From Hominimerdicola alba (GTDB lineage Bacteria; Bacillota; Clostridia; Oscillospirales; Ruminococcaceae), in contig NZ_FOAT01000002.1 in NCBI RefSeq assembly GCF_900109655.1, forward strand, positions 276,657-340,656: a stretch of 64,000 nt of DNA, read 5' to 3'. The notes under the pieces were generated by a model. It was not told the origin of the DNA, did not search any database, and saw only the letters and a list, made by a program, of their open reading frames with translations. Both the position numbers and the translations under genes were made by a program. This document shows, one piece after another, positions 25,253 through 38,403 of this stretch (position 1 is the stretch's first letter; each line of letters begins with the position of its first letter).

Positions 25253-25775
25253 GGATATCTTTCCTTTCCTAATATCACATATGGGTTTATTTTCAGAGTA
25301 ATACAGACTACATTATAAAGCATTTATGTGATGGATTTGTGTTTTAATTTGAAATATTCTGTTTTATACCGAATGATGAACTATCGCGTGATCTGCTCTG
25401 CACTCCTGTTATCTGTAAGTATAGACTGATAATGTCATTTTGCTTTAGTGTGATAAGCATTTTACTGATTTTTCTGTAATTTACTGTATTAGATTTACAG
25501 TAAATTACCCCCCGAAAAAGCTTCGTTTCAGCCTGATTTTTTATTTTACTGTAAAAAATGTACGTGTAGAAGTAAAAGTAAAAAAACGCAGATTATTACC
25601 AATATATGGTAATTTTAATTATCGAAGTTTTTATATTACCCTTACAGTAAAATACAGTAAATACAGTAAAATGTTTAGCGTACTAAAGCGCAATATACTT
25701 GGGTATGTTTTTCATGCGGTGACAGATCGTCGGCACCATCGTCTTTGCGTTCATTACATAATTCTCCTGCCCTGC
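25253..25775. other. AT-rich gap with repeated TTTACWGTAAA palindromes
   Basis: The motif TTTAC(A/T)GTAAA or close variants occurs at least six times: 25479-25489, 25493-25505 (perfect palindrome ATTTACAGTAAAT), 25544-25556 (perfect palindrome TTTTACTGTAAAA), and three head-to-tail units at 25642-25672. A minus-strand 23-codon frame at 25683-25754 (starting MNAKTMVPTICHR) follows GGCAGGAGAATT and might be a micro-gene. Otherwise I see no gene. Confidence 0.6.
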
Positions 25776-25804
25776 TTGCATGATAGCTCGTAATGTGGTA
25801 TAAT
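25776..25804 (+). promoter_or_regulatory. polA promoter
   Basis: TTGCAT, 17 bases, TATAAT, about 40 bases before the polA start. Confidence 0.85.
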
Positions 25805-25842
25805 AGTACAGAACACTGCTAACCAGATCAGGAGGTATACAG

Positions 25843-28413
25843 ATGAAACTGCTTTGTATAGACGGCAACAGCATAATGAACCGCGCTTTTTACGGCATAC
25901 GCATACTCACTAACTCAAAGGGCATATGCACCAATGCCCTCACAGGCTTTATGAATATATATCTTAAAGAGATCGAAGAGGTGCACCCCGACTGCGTGGC
26001 TGTGGCTTTTGACCTTAAAGCCCCCACTTTCAGGCATAAGGCGAATTCGTCCTACAAGGCTAACCGCAAGGGTATGCCCGATGAACTGGCTCAGCAGATG
26101 CCCCTGATAAAACAGCTTCTCGCGCTTCTGGGCATAAAGACCGTTGAGTGTGAGGGCTACGAAGCCGATGATATCCTCGGCACTCTCTCAAAAGCCGCTT
26201 CCGACAGCGGTAACGAGTGCTATATCCTCACAGGTGACCGCGACAGCTTCCAGCTTGTTGATGAGCGTGTTACCGTCCGCCTAGCAGGCTCCAAGGAGAC
26301 CAAGATATATACCCCCGAACGCATTATGGAAGAATACGGCGTATCCCCCAGACAGATGATCGAGGTCAAAGCGCTGATGGGCGATACTTCCGATAATATC
26401 TCGGGTGTAAAGGGCATAGGCGAAAAGACTGCCCTTAATCTTATACAGCAGGCAGGCACTGTTGAAAACCTCTATGCCGATCTGGATAAATACACCATAA
26501 CAAAGGGCAACCGCGCAAAGCTCGAAGCAGGTCATCAGGATGCAATTGACAGCCATTTCCTTGCCGAGATATGCCTTGAAGCTCCCGTTGAAAGATCAGT
26601 CGAGAGCTACAAGCTAATGCCGCCCGATGCCCCCGAAGCTAAAGCTTTCCTCACCGAGCTAGAAATGCTCAGGCTCATGGAAAGGCTCAAACTCACAGGT
26701 GCTGACAGTACCTCAGCCGATGCAGGTGAGGAAACAAAGCTCAAACTCAAAGACCTGCCCAAGTACGAAACAGGTCTGCCCCTTAACGATGATGCTATCG
26801 CTCAGATGACCGAGGGCAAGCAGACGGCTTTCATCTTTGACGGCAATAAGCTTCAGGTCTTCTTTGAGGATAAGGCTTATGCCATCGCTTTTGGTGACTG
26901 GGATTTTGACGGCATCGCCCTGAGATTTTTCGAGAGCCCCTGTGAAAAGGTTGCTTTCGAGGGCAAAAAAGCCCATAGATTCGCTTTTGATAACGGCACA
27001 CACCTTAATGGTCTCACATTCTGCTGTGACCTTGCAGGATATCTGCTGAATTCTCAGGCAGGGGAGTACACCGCCGAGAATCTCTGCCTTACCTATAAGG
27101 TAACTTACCGCTCAGATATGGGTGATTTCGCAGATGTATGCTCGCTGATACCCCTCTCCGAAAACCTTAAATTACAGCTTGAACAGACCGAGATGCTAAA
27201 ACTCTTCAACGAGGTGGAAATGCCCTTATGTGAAGTTCTGGCATCTATGGAGCATTACGGTGTACGTGCAGATACCAACGGTATACGTGAATTCGGCAAG
27301 TGGCTCAAAAAGGATATCGAAGCCCTTACCAAGCAGATATATGATCTTGCAGACGGTGAATTCAATATCGCTTCACCCAAACAGCTGGGCGAAGTCCTAT
27401 TTGAAAAACTGGGACTTCCTGCCAAGAAGAAGACAAAGTCGGGCTATTCCACCAATGCGGAAGTTCTTGAAGAACTGGCAGACAAGCACCCAATAGTACG
27501 CCTTGTGCTGGAATACCGTACCCTGACAAAACTCAGCTCCACCTATGTTGACGGTCTGCTGAAAGAAGTTGAATCCGATGGCAGAGTACACAGCATATTC
27601 AAACAGACCGAGACCCGCACGGGACGTATAAGCTCCACCGAGCCCAATATGCAGAATATCCCTGTCCGCAAGGAGATAGGGCGCAATATGCGTAAATTCT
27701 TCGTTGCAGGTGAAGGCTGTACTCTCCTTGATGCGGATTACAGCCAGATAGAACTCCGTGTACTGGCGGCAGTATGCGGCGATGAGAATATGAGAAAGAC
27801 TTTCGAGGAAGGCACGGATATCCACGCCATGACAGCTTCACAGGTATTCGGCATACCCGCGGATATGGTGCTCCCCGAGATGAGGTCAGCCGCAAAGGCA
27901 GTAAACTTCGGCATAATCTATGGCATAGGTGCGTTCTCACTGTCCAAGGATATAGGTGTCAGCGTGGCAGAAGCCAAGCAGTATATCAAGAACTATCTCG
28001 ATAACTTCCCAAAGGTATCACAGTTCATGGATAAGACAGTAGAGGACGGCATAAAGAACGGATACGTCACTACCATATTCGGCAGAAGACGCTATATCCC
28101 CGAGCTTTCAGCGACCAATAAAGTCATGCAGGCTTTCGGCAAGCGTGCCGCAATGAATGCCCCAATACAGGGCGCGGCGGCAGATATCATCAAGATAGCA
28201 ATGGTAAAGGTCTACCAAAGGCTTAAAGAAGAAAAGCTGGATGCAAGGCTGATATTACAGGTACACGATGAACTTATTATCGAAGTCACTCCCGAGGATA
28301 AAGACAGGGCTTCCGCAGTGCTGAAAGAAGAAATGGAAAATGCAGTCAAGCTTTCAGTGCCTATGGAGGTATCCGTCGGCGAGGGCGAAAGCTGGTATCT
28401 TGCAAAGGGCTAG
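25843..28413 (+). CDS. polA: DNA polymerase I
   Basis: An 856-residue polymerase. The 5'-3' exonuclease domain (about 1-290) starts MKLLCIDGNSIMNRAF and includes GYEADDILGTL and GDRDSFQL. The middle domain (about 300-470) lacks the Asp-x-Glu motif of a proofreading exonuclease, as in many Firmicutes. The polymerase domain (about 480-856) has motif A DADYSQIELR, the O-helix region RSAAKAVNFGIIYG and motif C VHDEL. The ATG follows AGGAGGTATACAG. It acts in repair and Okazaki-fragment processing. Confidence 0.96.
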   Translation: MKLLCIDGNSIMNRAFYGIRILTNSKGICTNALTGFMNIYLKEIEEVHPDCVAVAFDLKAPTFRHKANSSYKANRKGMPDELAQQMPLIKQLLALLGIKTVECEGYEADDILGTLSKAASDSGNECYILTGDRDSFQLVDERVTVRLAGSKETKIYTPERIMEEYGVSPRQMIEVKALMGDTSDNISGVKGIGEKTALNLIQQAGTVENLYADLDKYTITKGNRAKLEAGHQDAIDSHFLAEICLEAPVERSVESYKLMPPDAPEAKAFLTELEMLRLMERLKLTGADSTSADAGEETKLKLKDLPKYETGLPLNDDAIAQMTEGKQTAFIFDGNKLQVFFEDKAYAIAFGDWDFDGIALRFFESPCEKVAFEGKKAHRFAFDNGTHLNGLTFCCDLAGYLLNSQAGEYTAENLCLTYKVTYRSDMGDFADVCSLIPLSENLKLQLEQTEMLKLFNEVEMPLCEVLASMEHYGVRADTNGIREFGKWLKKDIEALTKQIYDLADGEFNIASPKQLGEVLFEKLGLPAKKKTKSGYSTNAEVLEELADKHPIVRLVLEYRTLTKLSSTYVDGLLKEVESDGRVHSIFKQTETRTGRISSTEPNMQNIPVRKEIGRNMRKFFVAGEGCTLLDADYSQIELRVLAAVCGDENMRKTFEEGTDIHAMTASQVFGIPADMVLPEMRSAAKAVNFGIIYGIGAFSLSKDIGVSVAEAKQYIKNYLDNFPKVSQFMDKTVEDGIKNGYVTTIFGRRRYIPELSATNKVMQAFGKRAAMNAPIQGAAADIIKIAMVKVYQRLKEEKLDARLILQVHDELIIEVTPEDKDRASAVLKEEMENAVKLSVPMEVSVGEGESWYLAKG

Positions 28414-28436
28414 TACCCACGAAAGGTCGGTTAAGT

Positions 28437-28985
28437 ATGACAGAATTGATCGAGCGTATCAGCAATACTGTTGAAAAAAAGAAAGTCAGAAGTTACTGTA
28501 ACAAAATACTGAAAAAGTGCAGCTTTAAATCAAGCAGAGATCTCCAGAACATATCCGGTTTAGCAACATGGTTATATATCTATGGTTACTATGATGAAAT
28601 GATAGAGGTTTGCGACTTAGTGAAAGATATGGAATTTGAAGGTGATTACGATCTATGGTTTATCCCTGAGATGACCATGTGTCTTAAAGCGAGAGTTTTC
28701 AGAGAAAGAGGAATGCTTAAAGAAGCTCAGTTATTAGTAGATAAAATCAATGAGCAGCGCGATCCTAGTCTTTATGTAAATCTTGTAGATGAATACGAAG
28801 AAAATATGGATGAAAACATCGCAGAGGAAGAAAAAGATCATCCAAGATCATTAGCCTATGGATGGAGATTCTGCAAGCTTCAATTTGCAATAAATTACAG
28901 AGAACCGGGTGGATTCCCCATTTCGGATGAAAGATTTGACAACGATATCAAGGAGCTTGTATCCTTTTTACGTCAGGTAAAATAA
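28437..28985 (+). CDS. Unknown protein, copy 1 of a tandem duplication
   Basis: A 182-residue, mostly helical cytosolic protein that starts MTELIERISNTVEKKK. It contains helix pairs such as LATWLYIYGYYDEMIEVCDL that look like TPR-like repeats. I do not recognise a named family. About 70 percent of residues match copy 2. The ribosome site region AAGGTCGGTTAAGT and the trailing TAAGGCTGTAAAACATCACGA are also shared, so the duplicated unit is 589 bp. Copy 1 uses more A/T-ending codons than copy 2. Confidence 0.75.
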   Translation: MTELIERISNTVEKKKVRSYCNKILKKCSFKSSRDLQNISGLATWLYIYGYYDEMIEVCDLVKDMEFEGDYDLWFIPEMTMCLKARVFRERGMLKEAQLLVDKINEQRDPSLYVNLVDEYEENMDENIAEEEKDHPRSLAYGWRFCKLQFAINYREPGGFPISDERFDNDIKELVSFLRQVK

Positions 28986-29025
28986 GGCTGTAAAACATCA
29001 CGATGAATAAGAAGGTCGGTTAAGT

Positions 29026-29574
29026 ATGACAGAATTGATCGAGCGCATAAGCATCACTGTTGATAAAAAGAAAGTCAGAAGCCTGTGCAGTAAGATACTG
29101 AAAAAGTGCAGTTTTAAATCAAGCAGAGATCTTCAGAATATATCCGCTTTGGCGACATGGCTGTATATCTACGGCTACTACGATGAAATGATCGAAGTCT
29201 GTGACCTGCTAAAGGATATGGAGTTTTCGGGAAATTACGATATCTGGTTCAGTACCGATATGGTGATGAGCCTGAAATCAAGAGTGCTCAGAGAGCGGGG
29301 CTTAACAGAAGGATCCCAAGTTCTGATAAATAAGATCAACGAACATCGCCACCCTGAATTATACGTAAATCTGGTAGATTCATACATGATAGATATGGAT
29401 ATCAACATAGCGGAAGAGCTCAAAAATCGCCCCAGATCACTGGCTGACGGCTGGCGCTTCTGTAAACTTCAATCAGCCATAAGGTACCGAGAAGCAGGTA
29501 AATTTCCTGTACCCGATGAAAAATTTGAAAGCGATATCAAGGAACTTGTAGACATTTTACGTCAGGTAAAATAA
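29026..29574 (+). CDS. Unknown protein, copy 2 of a tandem duplication
   Basis: A 182-residue paralogue of the gene directly upstream, equal in length and without gaps. Conserved blocks are KKCSFKSSRDLQNIS, TWLYIYGYYDEMIEVCDL and the C-terminal DIKELV..LRQVK. The middle (about 75-125) diverges most. It carries more G/C-ending codons than copy 1. Function unknown; it lies between polA and a pseudouridine synthase, probably in the polA transcript. Confidence 0.75.
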   Translation: MTELIERISITVDKKKVRSLCSKILKKCSFKSSRDLQNISALATWLYIYGYYDEMIEVCDLLKDMEFSGNYDIWFSTDMVMSLKSRVLRERGLTEGSQVLINKINEHRHPELYVNLVDSYMIDMDINIAEELKNRPRSLADGWRFCKLQSAIRYREAGKFPVPDEKFESDIKELVDILRQVK

Positions 29575-29615
29575 GGCTGTAAAACATCACGATAAAAAAT
29601 AGGCGGAGGATAGAT

Positions 29616-30581
29616 TTGAAAGAATTCAGCATAAATAAAAACGATGCGGGACAGCGCATGGATAAATTTCTCACCAAGGCAGTCCCCGCACTGCCGAAAA
29701 ACCTGATGTACAAATATATCAGGTTAAAGCGCATAAAGCTCAACGGCAAAAGATGTGAGATAAGCACAAAACTCAGCGAGGGCGACAGCGTACAGCTTTA
29801 TATCAATGACGAATTTTTTCCCGAAGTCCGTGATGAAGCCCACCGTTTTCTCACCGCTCCAAAGGATATCGAAATAGTGTACGAGGACGAAAATATACTC
29901 CTCTGCGATAAGCCCTGCGGTCTTGTTGTCCATGAGGACGAAAGTGGCTCGGCTGATACCCTCATCGACAGGGTACTGCACTACCTCTACGATAAAGGCG
30001 AGTTCGACCCCGATACCGAGAACAGCTTTACTCCAGCCCTATGCAACCGCATCGACAGGAATACCTCTGGTATAGTGATATGTGCCAAAAATGCCGAAAG
30101 CCTGCGGGTGCTGAATCAGAAAGTCAAGGACAGAGAACTTGAAAAACTCTACCTCTGCGTGACCACAGGTATCCCGAATAAAAAGTCCGCCGAGCTGAAA
30201 GCCTTCCATCGCCGTGACGAAAAGACAAAAGTAGTCCGCGTTGAGGACAAGCAATTTCCGGGAAGCAAGACCATGATAACACGCTATAAAGTCCTCGCCG
30301 AGAATAAACAGTCCGATCTTGCACTGCTTGAAGTTGACCTTGTCACAGGCAGAACACACCAGATCAGAGCCCATCTCGCCCACATCGGCTACCCTCTGCT
30401 TGGCGACGGAAAATACGGCAGCAACAAAATAAACCGCGCCCTCGGGGTGAAGACCCAGGCGCTGTGTTCCTATAAACTCACATTCAAATTCACCACCGAT
30501 AGCGGCTGTCTGGAATATCTGGACGGTAAGAGTTTTGAAGTAAAGAAAGTCTGGTTCAGGGAGAAATTTTTTCAGCTGTAA
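29616..30581 (+). CDS. RluA-family pseudouridine synthase (RluC/RluD type)
   Basis: A 321-residue RNA-modifying enzyme with an N-terminal S4 RNA-binding domain (about 12-75) and a catalytic domain with CNRIDRNTSGIVICAKN, where the Asp of RIDRNTSG is the nucleophile. Later blocks LVTGRTHQIRAHLAHIGYPLLGD are typical. It isomerises uridines in 23S rRNA or tRNA; the precise site cannot be assigned. It starts with ATTTG-spaced AGGCGGAGGA upstream (start read as TTG/ATG region at 29616). Confidence 0.9.
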   Translation: MKEFSINKNDAGQRMDKFLTKAVPALPKNLMYKYIRLKRIKLNGKRCEISTKLSEGDSVQLYINDEFFPEVRDEAHRFLTAPKDIEIVYEDENILLCDKPCGLVVHEDESGSADTLIDRVLHYLYDKGEFDPDTENSFTPALCNRIDRNTSGIVICAKNAESLRVLNQKVKDRELEKLYLCVTTGIPNKKSAELKAFHRRDEKTKVVRVEDKQFPGSKTMITRYKVLAENKQSDLALLEVDLVTGRTHQIRAHLAHIGYPLLGDGKYGSNKINRALGVKTQALCSYKLTFKFTTDSGCLEYLDGKSFEVKKVWFREKFFQL

Positions 30582-30641
30582 AAAGCAAAAAAAACTCTCC
30601 TCTTTGGCATTTCTCACCGGTCAACCGCCTTTTTACACACA

Positions 30642-30674
30642 AAAAGACACCGACCTCCCGGCTCGGTGTCTTTT
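30642..30674. terminator. Bidirectional terminator
   Basis: AAAAGACACCGA pairs with TCGGTGTCTTTT. It serves the pseudouridine synthase on the plus strand and, with its A-rich side, the kinase gene on the minus strand. Confidence 0.85.
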
Positions 30675-30727
30675 CGTAGTAAGGAAAGTAAAATGAATTA
30701 AAAACATGAATGTCGTTAGTTAATGGC

Positions 30728-31357
30728 TCACTTGGATTTATAATTCTCCTTGATGGTTATATACTCCTTCATGAGCTGTACCGCACCCTGTATACCTGTC
30801 TTGGAGGTATTTATGCACAGGTCGAAATTGGGAGCTGCGCCCCATTTCTGGTCGGTATAATAATTGTAGTAGGATGCACGGCGCTTATCGGTCTTCTTGA
30901 TGAAGTCCTCCACCTTGTCCTTTTCGATATCGTATCTTCCAAGTATACGCGCTTTTTTATCTGACATATCTCCTGTCAGGAAAAAGTTGATGACATTGGG
31001 GTTATCCCTTAGTACATAGTCTGCACATCTGCCGACTATCACGCATGGTCCTTTATCTCCCAGCTTCCTGATAGTATCGAACTGCGCAAGGAATATCTTG
31101 TGGTTCAATGGAAGGTCGGGATTTATCCTGCCGTCTGCGGACACAGGATAGCTGCCCATTACAAGGGAGAACAGGAAACTGTTGGTATAGCTCTCATCGT
31201 TCTTGACGAAGAGCTCCTCGCATATCCCGCTGTCCTTGGAAGCCATTTCCAGAAGCTCTTTATCATAGAACGGGATATCAAGATCTTTGGCAAGCAGTTT
31301 GCCGATCTCTCTGCCGCCGCTGCCAAATTCACGGCTGATAGTTATGATAGACCTCAT
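30728..31357 (-). CDS. Cytidylate kinase-like family protein
   Basis: A 209-residue P-loop protein starting ITISREFGSGGREIGKLLA, the N-terminal motif of the Cytidylate_kin2 family. IVGRCADYVLRD and RRASYYNYYTDQKWG are further family blocks. Family members are often found beside housekeeping genes with unproven substrate; it is not the canonical Cmk. Start ATG follows AAAGGAGCGATGTTCC. It is transcribed alone toward a shared terminator. Confidence 0.85.
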   Translation of the reverse strand: MRSIITISREFGSGGREIGKLLAKDLDIPFYDKELLEMASKDSGICEELFVKNDESYTNSFLFSLVMGSYPVSADGRINPDLPLNHKIFLAQFDTIRKLGDKGPCVIVGRCADYVLRDNPNVINFFLTGDMSDKKARILGRYDIEKDKVEDFIKKTDKRRASYYNYYTDQKWGAAPNFDLCINTSKTGIQGAVQLMKEYITIKENYKSK

Positions 31358-31708
31358 GGAACATCGCTCCTTTCCTTTGGACTGAATTTATTATAGCATA
31401 CTTTTTGTGTTTTGTATACAAAAATTGCAAAAAATCATTCACAAATTTAGCGAAAATATTTTGTGCATTTTATCAATTGACGTTTCGTTAAAAACTAATT
31501 TAACAGTATGAAAATGAAAGAAATCCTGCAGGCATATAAAATCATATATACCTCATAACCTATGGGGCTTGTTTGGGAGGTCGGAAATGTGGGGTACTGG
31601 CTAAAAATTAGTTTAAACTAACTGAATTATATATAACTAACCGAACATTTTGCGTAAAAATGCATAAAAAATTGCAATTAAGTTTGTATATTAATTTTTC
31701 TAAAATGC
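31358..31708. other. AT-rich gap upstream of the hydrogenase operon with two palindromes
   Basis: An extended -10 (TGCTATAAT, minus strand, about 31391-31399) serves the kinase gene. GTTAAA-N6-TTTAAC lies at 31487-31504 and TTAGTTTAAACTAA, a perfect 14-bp palindrome, at 31608-31621, about 90 bases upstream of the hyd promoter. They could be operators. I see no gene here. Confidence 0.55.
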
Positions 31709-31737
31709 TTGAAAAGAAAGTCGAAATAATGTATAAT
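31709..31737 (+). promoter_or_regulatory. Promoter of the hydCBA operon
   Basis: TTGAAA, 17 bases, TATAAT. The leader to the first start is about 195 bases and can form stems, for example ATAGGG with CCCTAT (about 31766-31791) and the palindrome GGAGAAATTTCTCC. Confidence 0.85.
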
Positions 31738-31939
31738 AATAATGTTGGCTGCGCCTTGATTTATAGGGCATATACGCACTTATATCCCCTATGTAAAAAG
31801 GTATAACAGACGGCTTTGTTTTTATGTCCGGAGAAATTTCTCCATTTTGCACATTTCGCGCAGGATGATGACTGTCGTTATACGCGCAGCGCATGATCAG
31901 TATATTTTGTTATGCAAAATCAATTAAGGAGGTTATTTT

Positions 31940-32431
31940 ATGACTGAGAAAACCGTTATTCCTTTTCAGGGTACTCCTGAGCAGGAGGCACAGCTTAAGG
32001 AAGTCATTGCTAAGCACCATGACCAGCCCGGTGGACTGATGCCTACATTGCAGGAGGCTCAGGGGATCTACGGCTATCTTCCTATCGAGGTCCAGAAGAT
32101 GATCGCTGATGGACTGGGCGTTTCACTGTCGGAGGTATTCGGCGTTGCAACATTCTACAGCCAGTTCTCTCTTACCCCCAAGGGCAAGCACAGGATCAGC
32201 GTCTGTCTCGGTACTGCCTGCTATGTTAAGGGCTCCGATAAGATTCTGGAGGCTGTTGAAGCAAAGCTGGGCATCAAGAGCGGTGAGTGTACTGCTGATG
32301 GTATGTTCTCCATCGATTCCTGCCGCTGCGTTGGCGCATGCGGTCTGGCTCCCGTTATGCTGGTAGACGAGGACGTTTACGGCAAGCTGAAACCCGAACA
32401 GGTCGCAAAGATCCTGGATAGCTACAAGTAA
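31940..32431 (+). CDS. hydC: NuoE-like [2Fe-2S] subunit of the bifurcating hydrogenase
   Basis: A 163-residue thioredoxin-fold ferredoxin subunit. The four cluster Cys are in CLGTACY (Cys92, Cys97 by pattern) and CRCVGAC downstream. It resembles NuoE/HydC, which relays electrons within the trimeric HydABC complex. AAGGAGG precedes the ATG. It is the first gene of a three-gene operon with 14- and 19-base gaps. Confidence 0.93.
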   Translation: MTEKTVIPFQGTPEQEAQLKEVIAKHHDQPGGLMPTLQEAQGIYGYLPIEVQKMIADGLGVSLSEVFGVATFYSQFSLTPKGKHRISVCLGTACYVKGSDKILEAVEAKLGIKSGECTADGMFSIDSCRCVGACGLAPVMLVDEDVYGKLKPEQVAKILDSYK

Positions 32432-32445
32432 GGAGGTAAGGCAGT

Positions 32446-34338
32446 ATGACCATCGAAGAACTGAATAAGATCAAAGCCGCTAAGGCGGATATCGTTAAAG
32501 TCAGGACAATAATCGCTGAGGAGGGCGAAAAGCTCGCCAAGGAAACAGGCTACCGCAAGCAGGTACTCGTATGCGGCGGTACCGGCTGCCAGTCCTCACA
32601 TTCTATGGACGTTCTGAAGGCTCTGAAAGATGAGCTGGCTGCAAAGGGCATCGCTGACGAAGTACTCGTTGTAAGAACAGGCTGCTTCGGTCTTTGCTCT
32701 CTCGGCCCTATCGTTATTGTATACCCCGAGGGTGCTTTCTATGCACAGGCTACTCCCGAGGGCATCAAGAGAATCGTTGACGAGCACCTCGTAAACGGCG
32801 AGATCTGCAAGGATCTGCTGTATCAGGAGACTGTTCACGAGGACGGCTCTATCATATCTCTGTATGAGACTAACTTCTACAGAAAGCAGAAGAGAATCGC
32901 TCTGAGAAACTGCGGCGTTATCGACCCCGAGGATATCGAGGAGTATATCGCTACTGACGGTTATCAGGCACTCTACAAGGCACTGACCTCCATGACTCCC
33001 GATGAGGTAGTTAAGGAAGTTCTCGATTCCGGTATCAGAGGACGCGGCGGTGCAGGCTTCCCCACCGGCAGAAAGTGGATGTTCACAAAGGACGCTCCCG
33101 GCGATGTTAAGTACGTTGCTTGTAACGCAGACGAGGGCGACCCCGGCGCATTCATGGACAGATCTATCCTCGAGGGTGACCCCCACGCTGTTATCGAGGC
33201 TATGACAATAGCTTCCTACGCTGTTGGCGCTCACCAGGGTTATGTATACGTAAGAGCTGAGTACCCTGTTGCTGTTAACAGACTCCAGATCGCTCTGGAT
33301 CAGGCAAGAGAGTACGGTCTGCTGGGCGAGAACATTCTCGGCACAGGCCACAGCTTCGACATCGAGATCAGACTCGGTGCAGGTGCGTTCGTATGCGGCG
33401 AAGAGACCGCTCTGCTGACCTCTATCGAGGGTAACAGAGGTGAGCCTCGTCCAAGACCTCCTTTCCCTGCTGTTAAGGGTCTGTTCGGCAAGCCTACTCT
33501 GCTGAACAACGTTGAGACATACGCTAATATCGCACAGATCATCAGAAAGGGTGCTGCATGGTACTCTGCTATGGGTACTGAGAAGTCCAAGGGTACTAAG
33601 GTATTCGCTCTGGGCGGCAAGATCACCAACGTTGGTCTGGTTGAGATACCCATGGGTACTACTCTCCGTGAGATCATCGAAGAGATCGGCGGCGGTATCC
33701 CTGATGGTAAGGCATTCAAGGCTGCGCAGACAGGCGGTCCTTCGGGCGGCTGTATCCCTGCACAGCACATAGATACTCCTATCGACTACGAGAGCCTCGC
33801 TGCTCTGGGCTCCATGATGGGTTCAGGCGGACTTATCGTTATGGATGAGGACAACTGTATGGTCGATGTATCCAAGTTCTACCTCAACTTCACTGTTGAT
33901 GAGAGCTGCGGTAAGTGTACTCCCTGCCGTGTTGGTACAAGAAAGCTCCTCCAGCTGCTGGAGAAGATCACTGACGGCAAGGGCGAGATGGAAGATCTGG
34001 AGAAGATCCAGGATCTGGCTACACACATGAAGACATCTTCTCTGTGTGCACTGGGTCAGTCTGCTCCTAACCCTGTTCTGTCTACACTTCAGTATTTCGG
34101 CGACGAGTATCTTGCTCACATCAAGGACAAGAAATGTCCTGCCGGTGTCTGCAAGAACCTGCTCCAGTATGAGATCATCGCCGACAAGTGCAAGGGCTGT
34201 ACGCTCTGCGCTAGAAATTGTCCCGCAAACGCTATTACAGGTACTGTTAAGAATCCTCACATTATCGATACCACTAAGTGTATCAAGTGCGGTGTCTGCA
34301 TGAACAACTGTAAGTTCGGCGCTATCATCAAGAAGTAA
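32446..34338 (+). CDS. hydB: NuoF-like NAD(H)- and FMN-binding subunit of the bifurcating hydrogenase
   Basis: A 630-residue flavoprotein. An N-terminal thioredoxin-like [2Fe-2S] domain (about 40-120; CGGTGCQSS and TGCFGLC) precedes the NuoF core with the FMN/NADH motifs GRGGAGFPTGRKW and GAGAFVCGEETAL. ESCGKCTPCRVGT binds a [4Fe-4S] cluster. A C-terminal two-cluster ferredoxin domain has CKGCTLCARNCP and CIKCGVCMNNC. In known HydABC complexes it oxidises NADH and bifurcates electrons between NADH and ferredoxin at the flavin/iron-sulfur site. Confidence 0.95.
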   Translation: MTIEELNKIKAAKADIVKVRTIIAEEGEKLAKETGYRKQVLVCGGTGCQSSHSMDVLKALKDELAAKGIADEVLVVRTGCFGLCSLGPIVIVYPEGAFYAQATPEGIKRIVDEHLVNGEICKDLLYQETVHEDGSIISLYETNFYRKQKRIALRNCGVIDPEDIEEYIATDGYQALYKALTSMTPDEVVKEVLDSGIRGRGGAGFPTGRKWMFTKDAPGDVKYVACNADEGDPGAFMDRSILEGDPHAVIEAMTIASYAVGAHQGYVYVRAEYPVAVNRLQIALDQAREYGLLGENILGTGHSFDIEIRLGAGAFVCGEETALLTSIEGNRGEPRPRPPFPAVKGLFGKPTLLNNVETYANIAQIIRKGAAWYSAMGTEKSKGTKVFALGGKITNVGLVEIPMGTTLREIIEEIGGGIPDGKAFKAAQTGGPSGGCIPAQHIDTPIDYESLAALGSMMGSGGLIVMDEDNCMVDVSKFYLNFTVDESCGKCTPCRVGTRKLLQLLEKITDGKGEMEDLEKIQDLATHMKTSSLCALGQSAPNPVLSTLQYFGDEYLAHIKDKKCPAGVCKNLLQYEIIADKCKGCTLCARNCPANAITGTVKNPHIIDTTKCIKCGVCMNNCKFGAIIKK

Positions 34339-34357
34339 GCAGAGGAGGGTATAAACT

Positions 34358-38001
<3,644 letters not shown>

Positions 38002-38005
<4 letters not shown>

Positions 38006-38352
38006 ACTCTTTTGGGCTGTAGATTGGAGAGATACAAATCTGAAAGACGCCAAAGCTCATCCACTTCCTTTTTTAATACTATAACATCCTCCGCATAAAT
38101 GTTGTTGGTCGCGTTCATCTTTTTTGCGATCTGGTTGATGTTGCCTGATATTATTCTCATGCCGTTTACCATCGGAGCCAATTCATTAAAGTCATAAAAT
38201 ATAGGCTGTTTTTCCAATATCATCGTCCGAAGATACTTAGTAGTGTCGGTGTGACAAGCCTCAGCCCTGCGCTCTATCATCTCCCAATCCTTCAGGTCAA
38301 ATGTCAGTTCCTTACGATGAACCTGCTTATACTTTCTGGCTATAATGATCAT
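38002..38352 (-). CDS. MobC-like relaxosome accessory protein
   Basis: About 116 residues from ATG 38352; a longer frame runs from 38430. The C-terminal part contains GMRIISGNINQIAKKMNAT, the core of the bacterial mobilisation protein MobC family (PF05713), which helps the relaxase nick oriT. The N-terminal part (KELTFDLKDWEMIERRAEA) fits the ribbon-helix-helix region. AAAGGA abuts the ATG, so the true start may be a few codons further in. No relaxase gene is found nearby. Confidence 0.8.
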
Positions 38353-38403
38353 TCCTTTCTTTTTATTGCTTTGATTATTTGCTTCCTCGAATGAGGGTTT
38401 TGG

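Noticed and set aside
31487-31504. A Rex operator upstream of hydCBA
   Set aside because: The arms fit partly but spacing is 8 rather than about 4 bases; listed only as a palindrome.
32596-33768. A 390-codon frame antisense to hydB
   Set aside because: Same cause as the hydA antisense frame; the sense gene has clear cofactor motifs.
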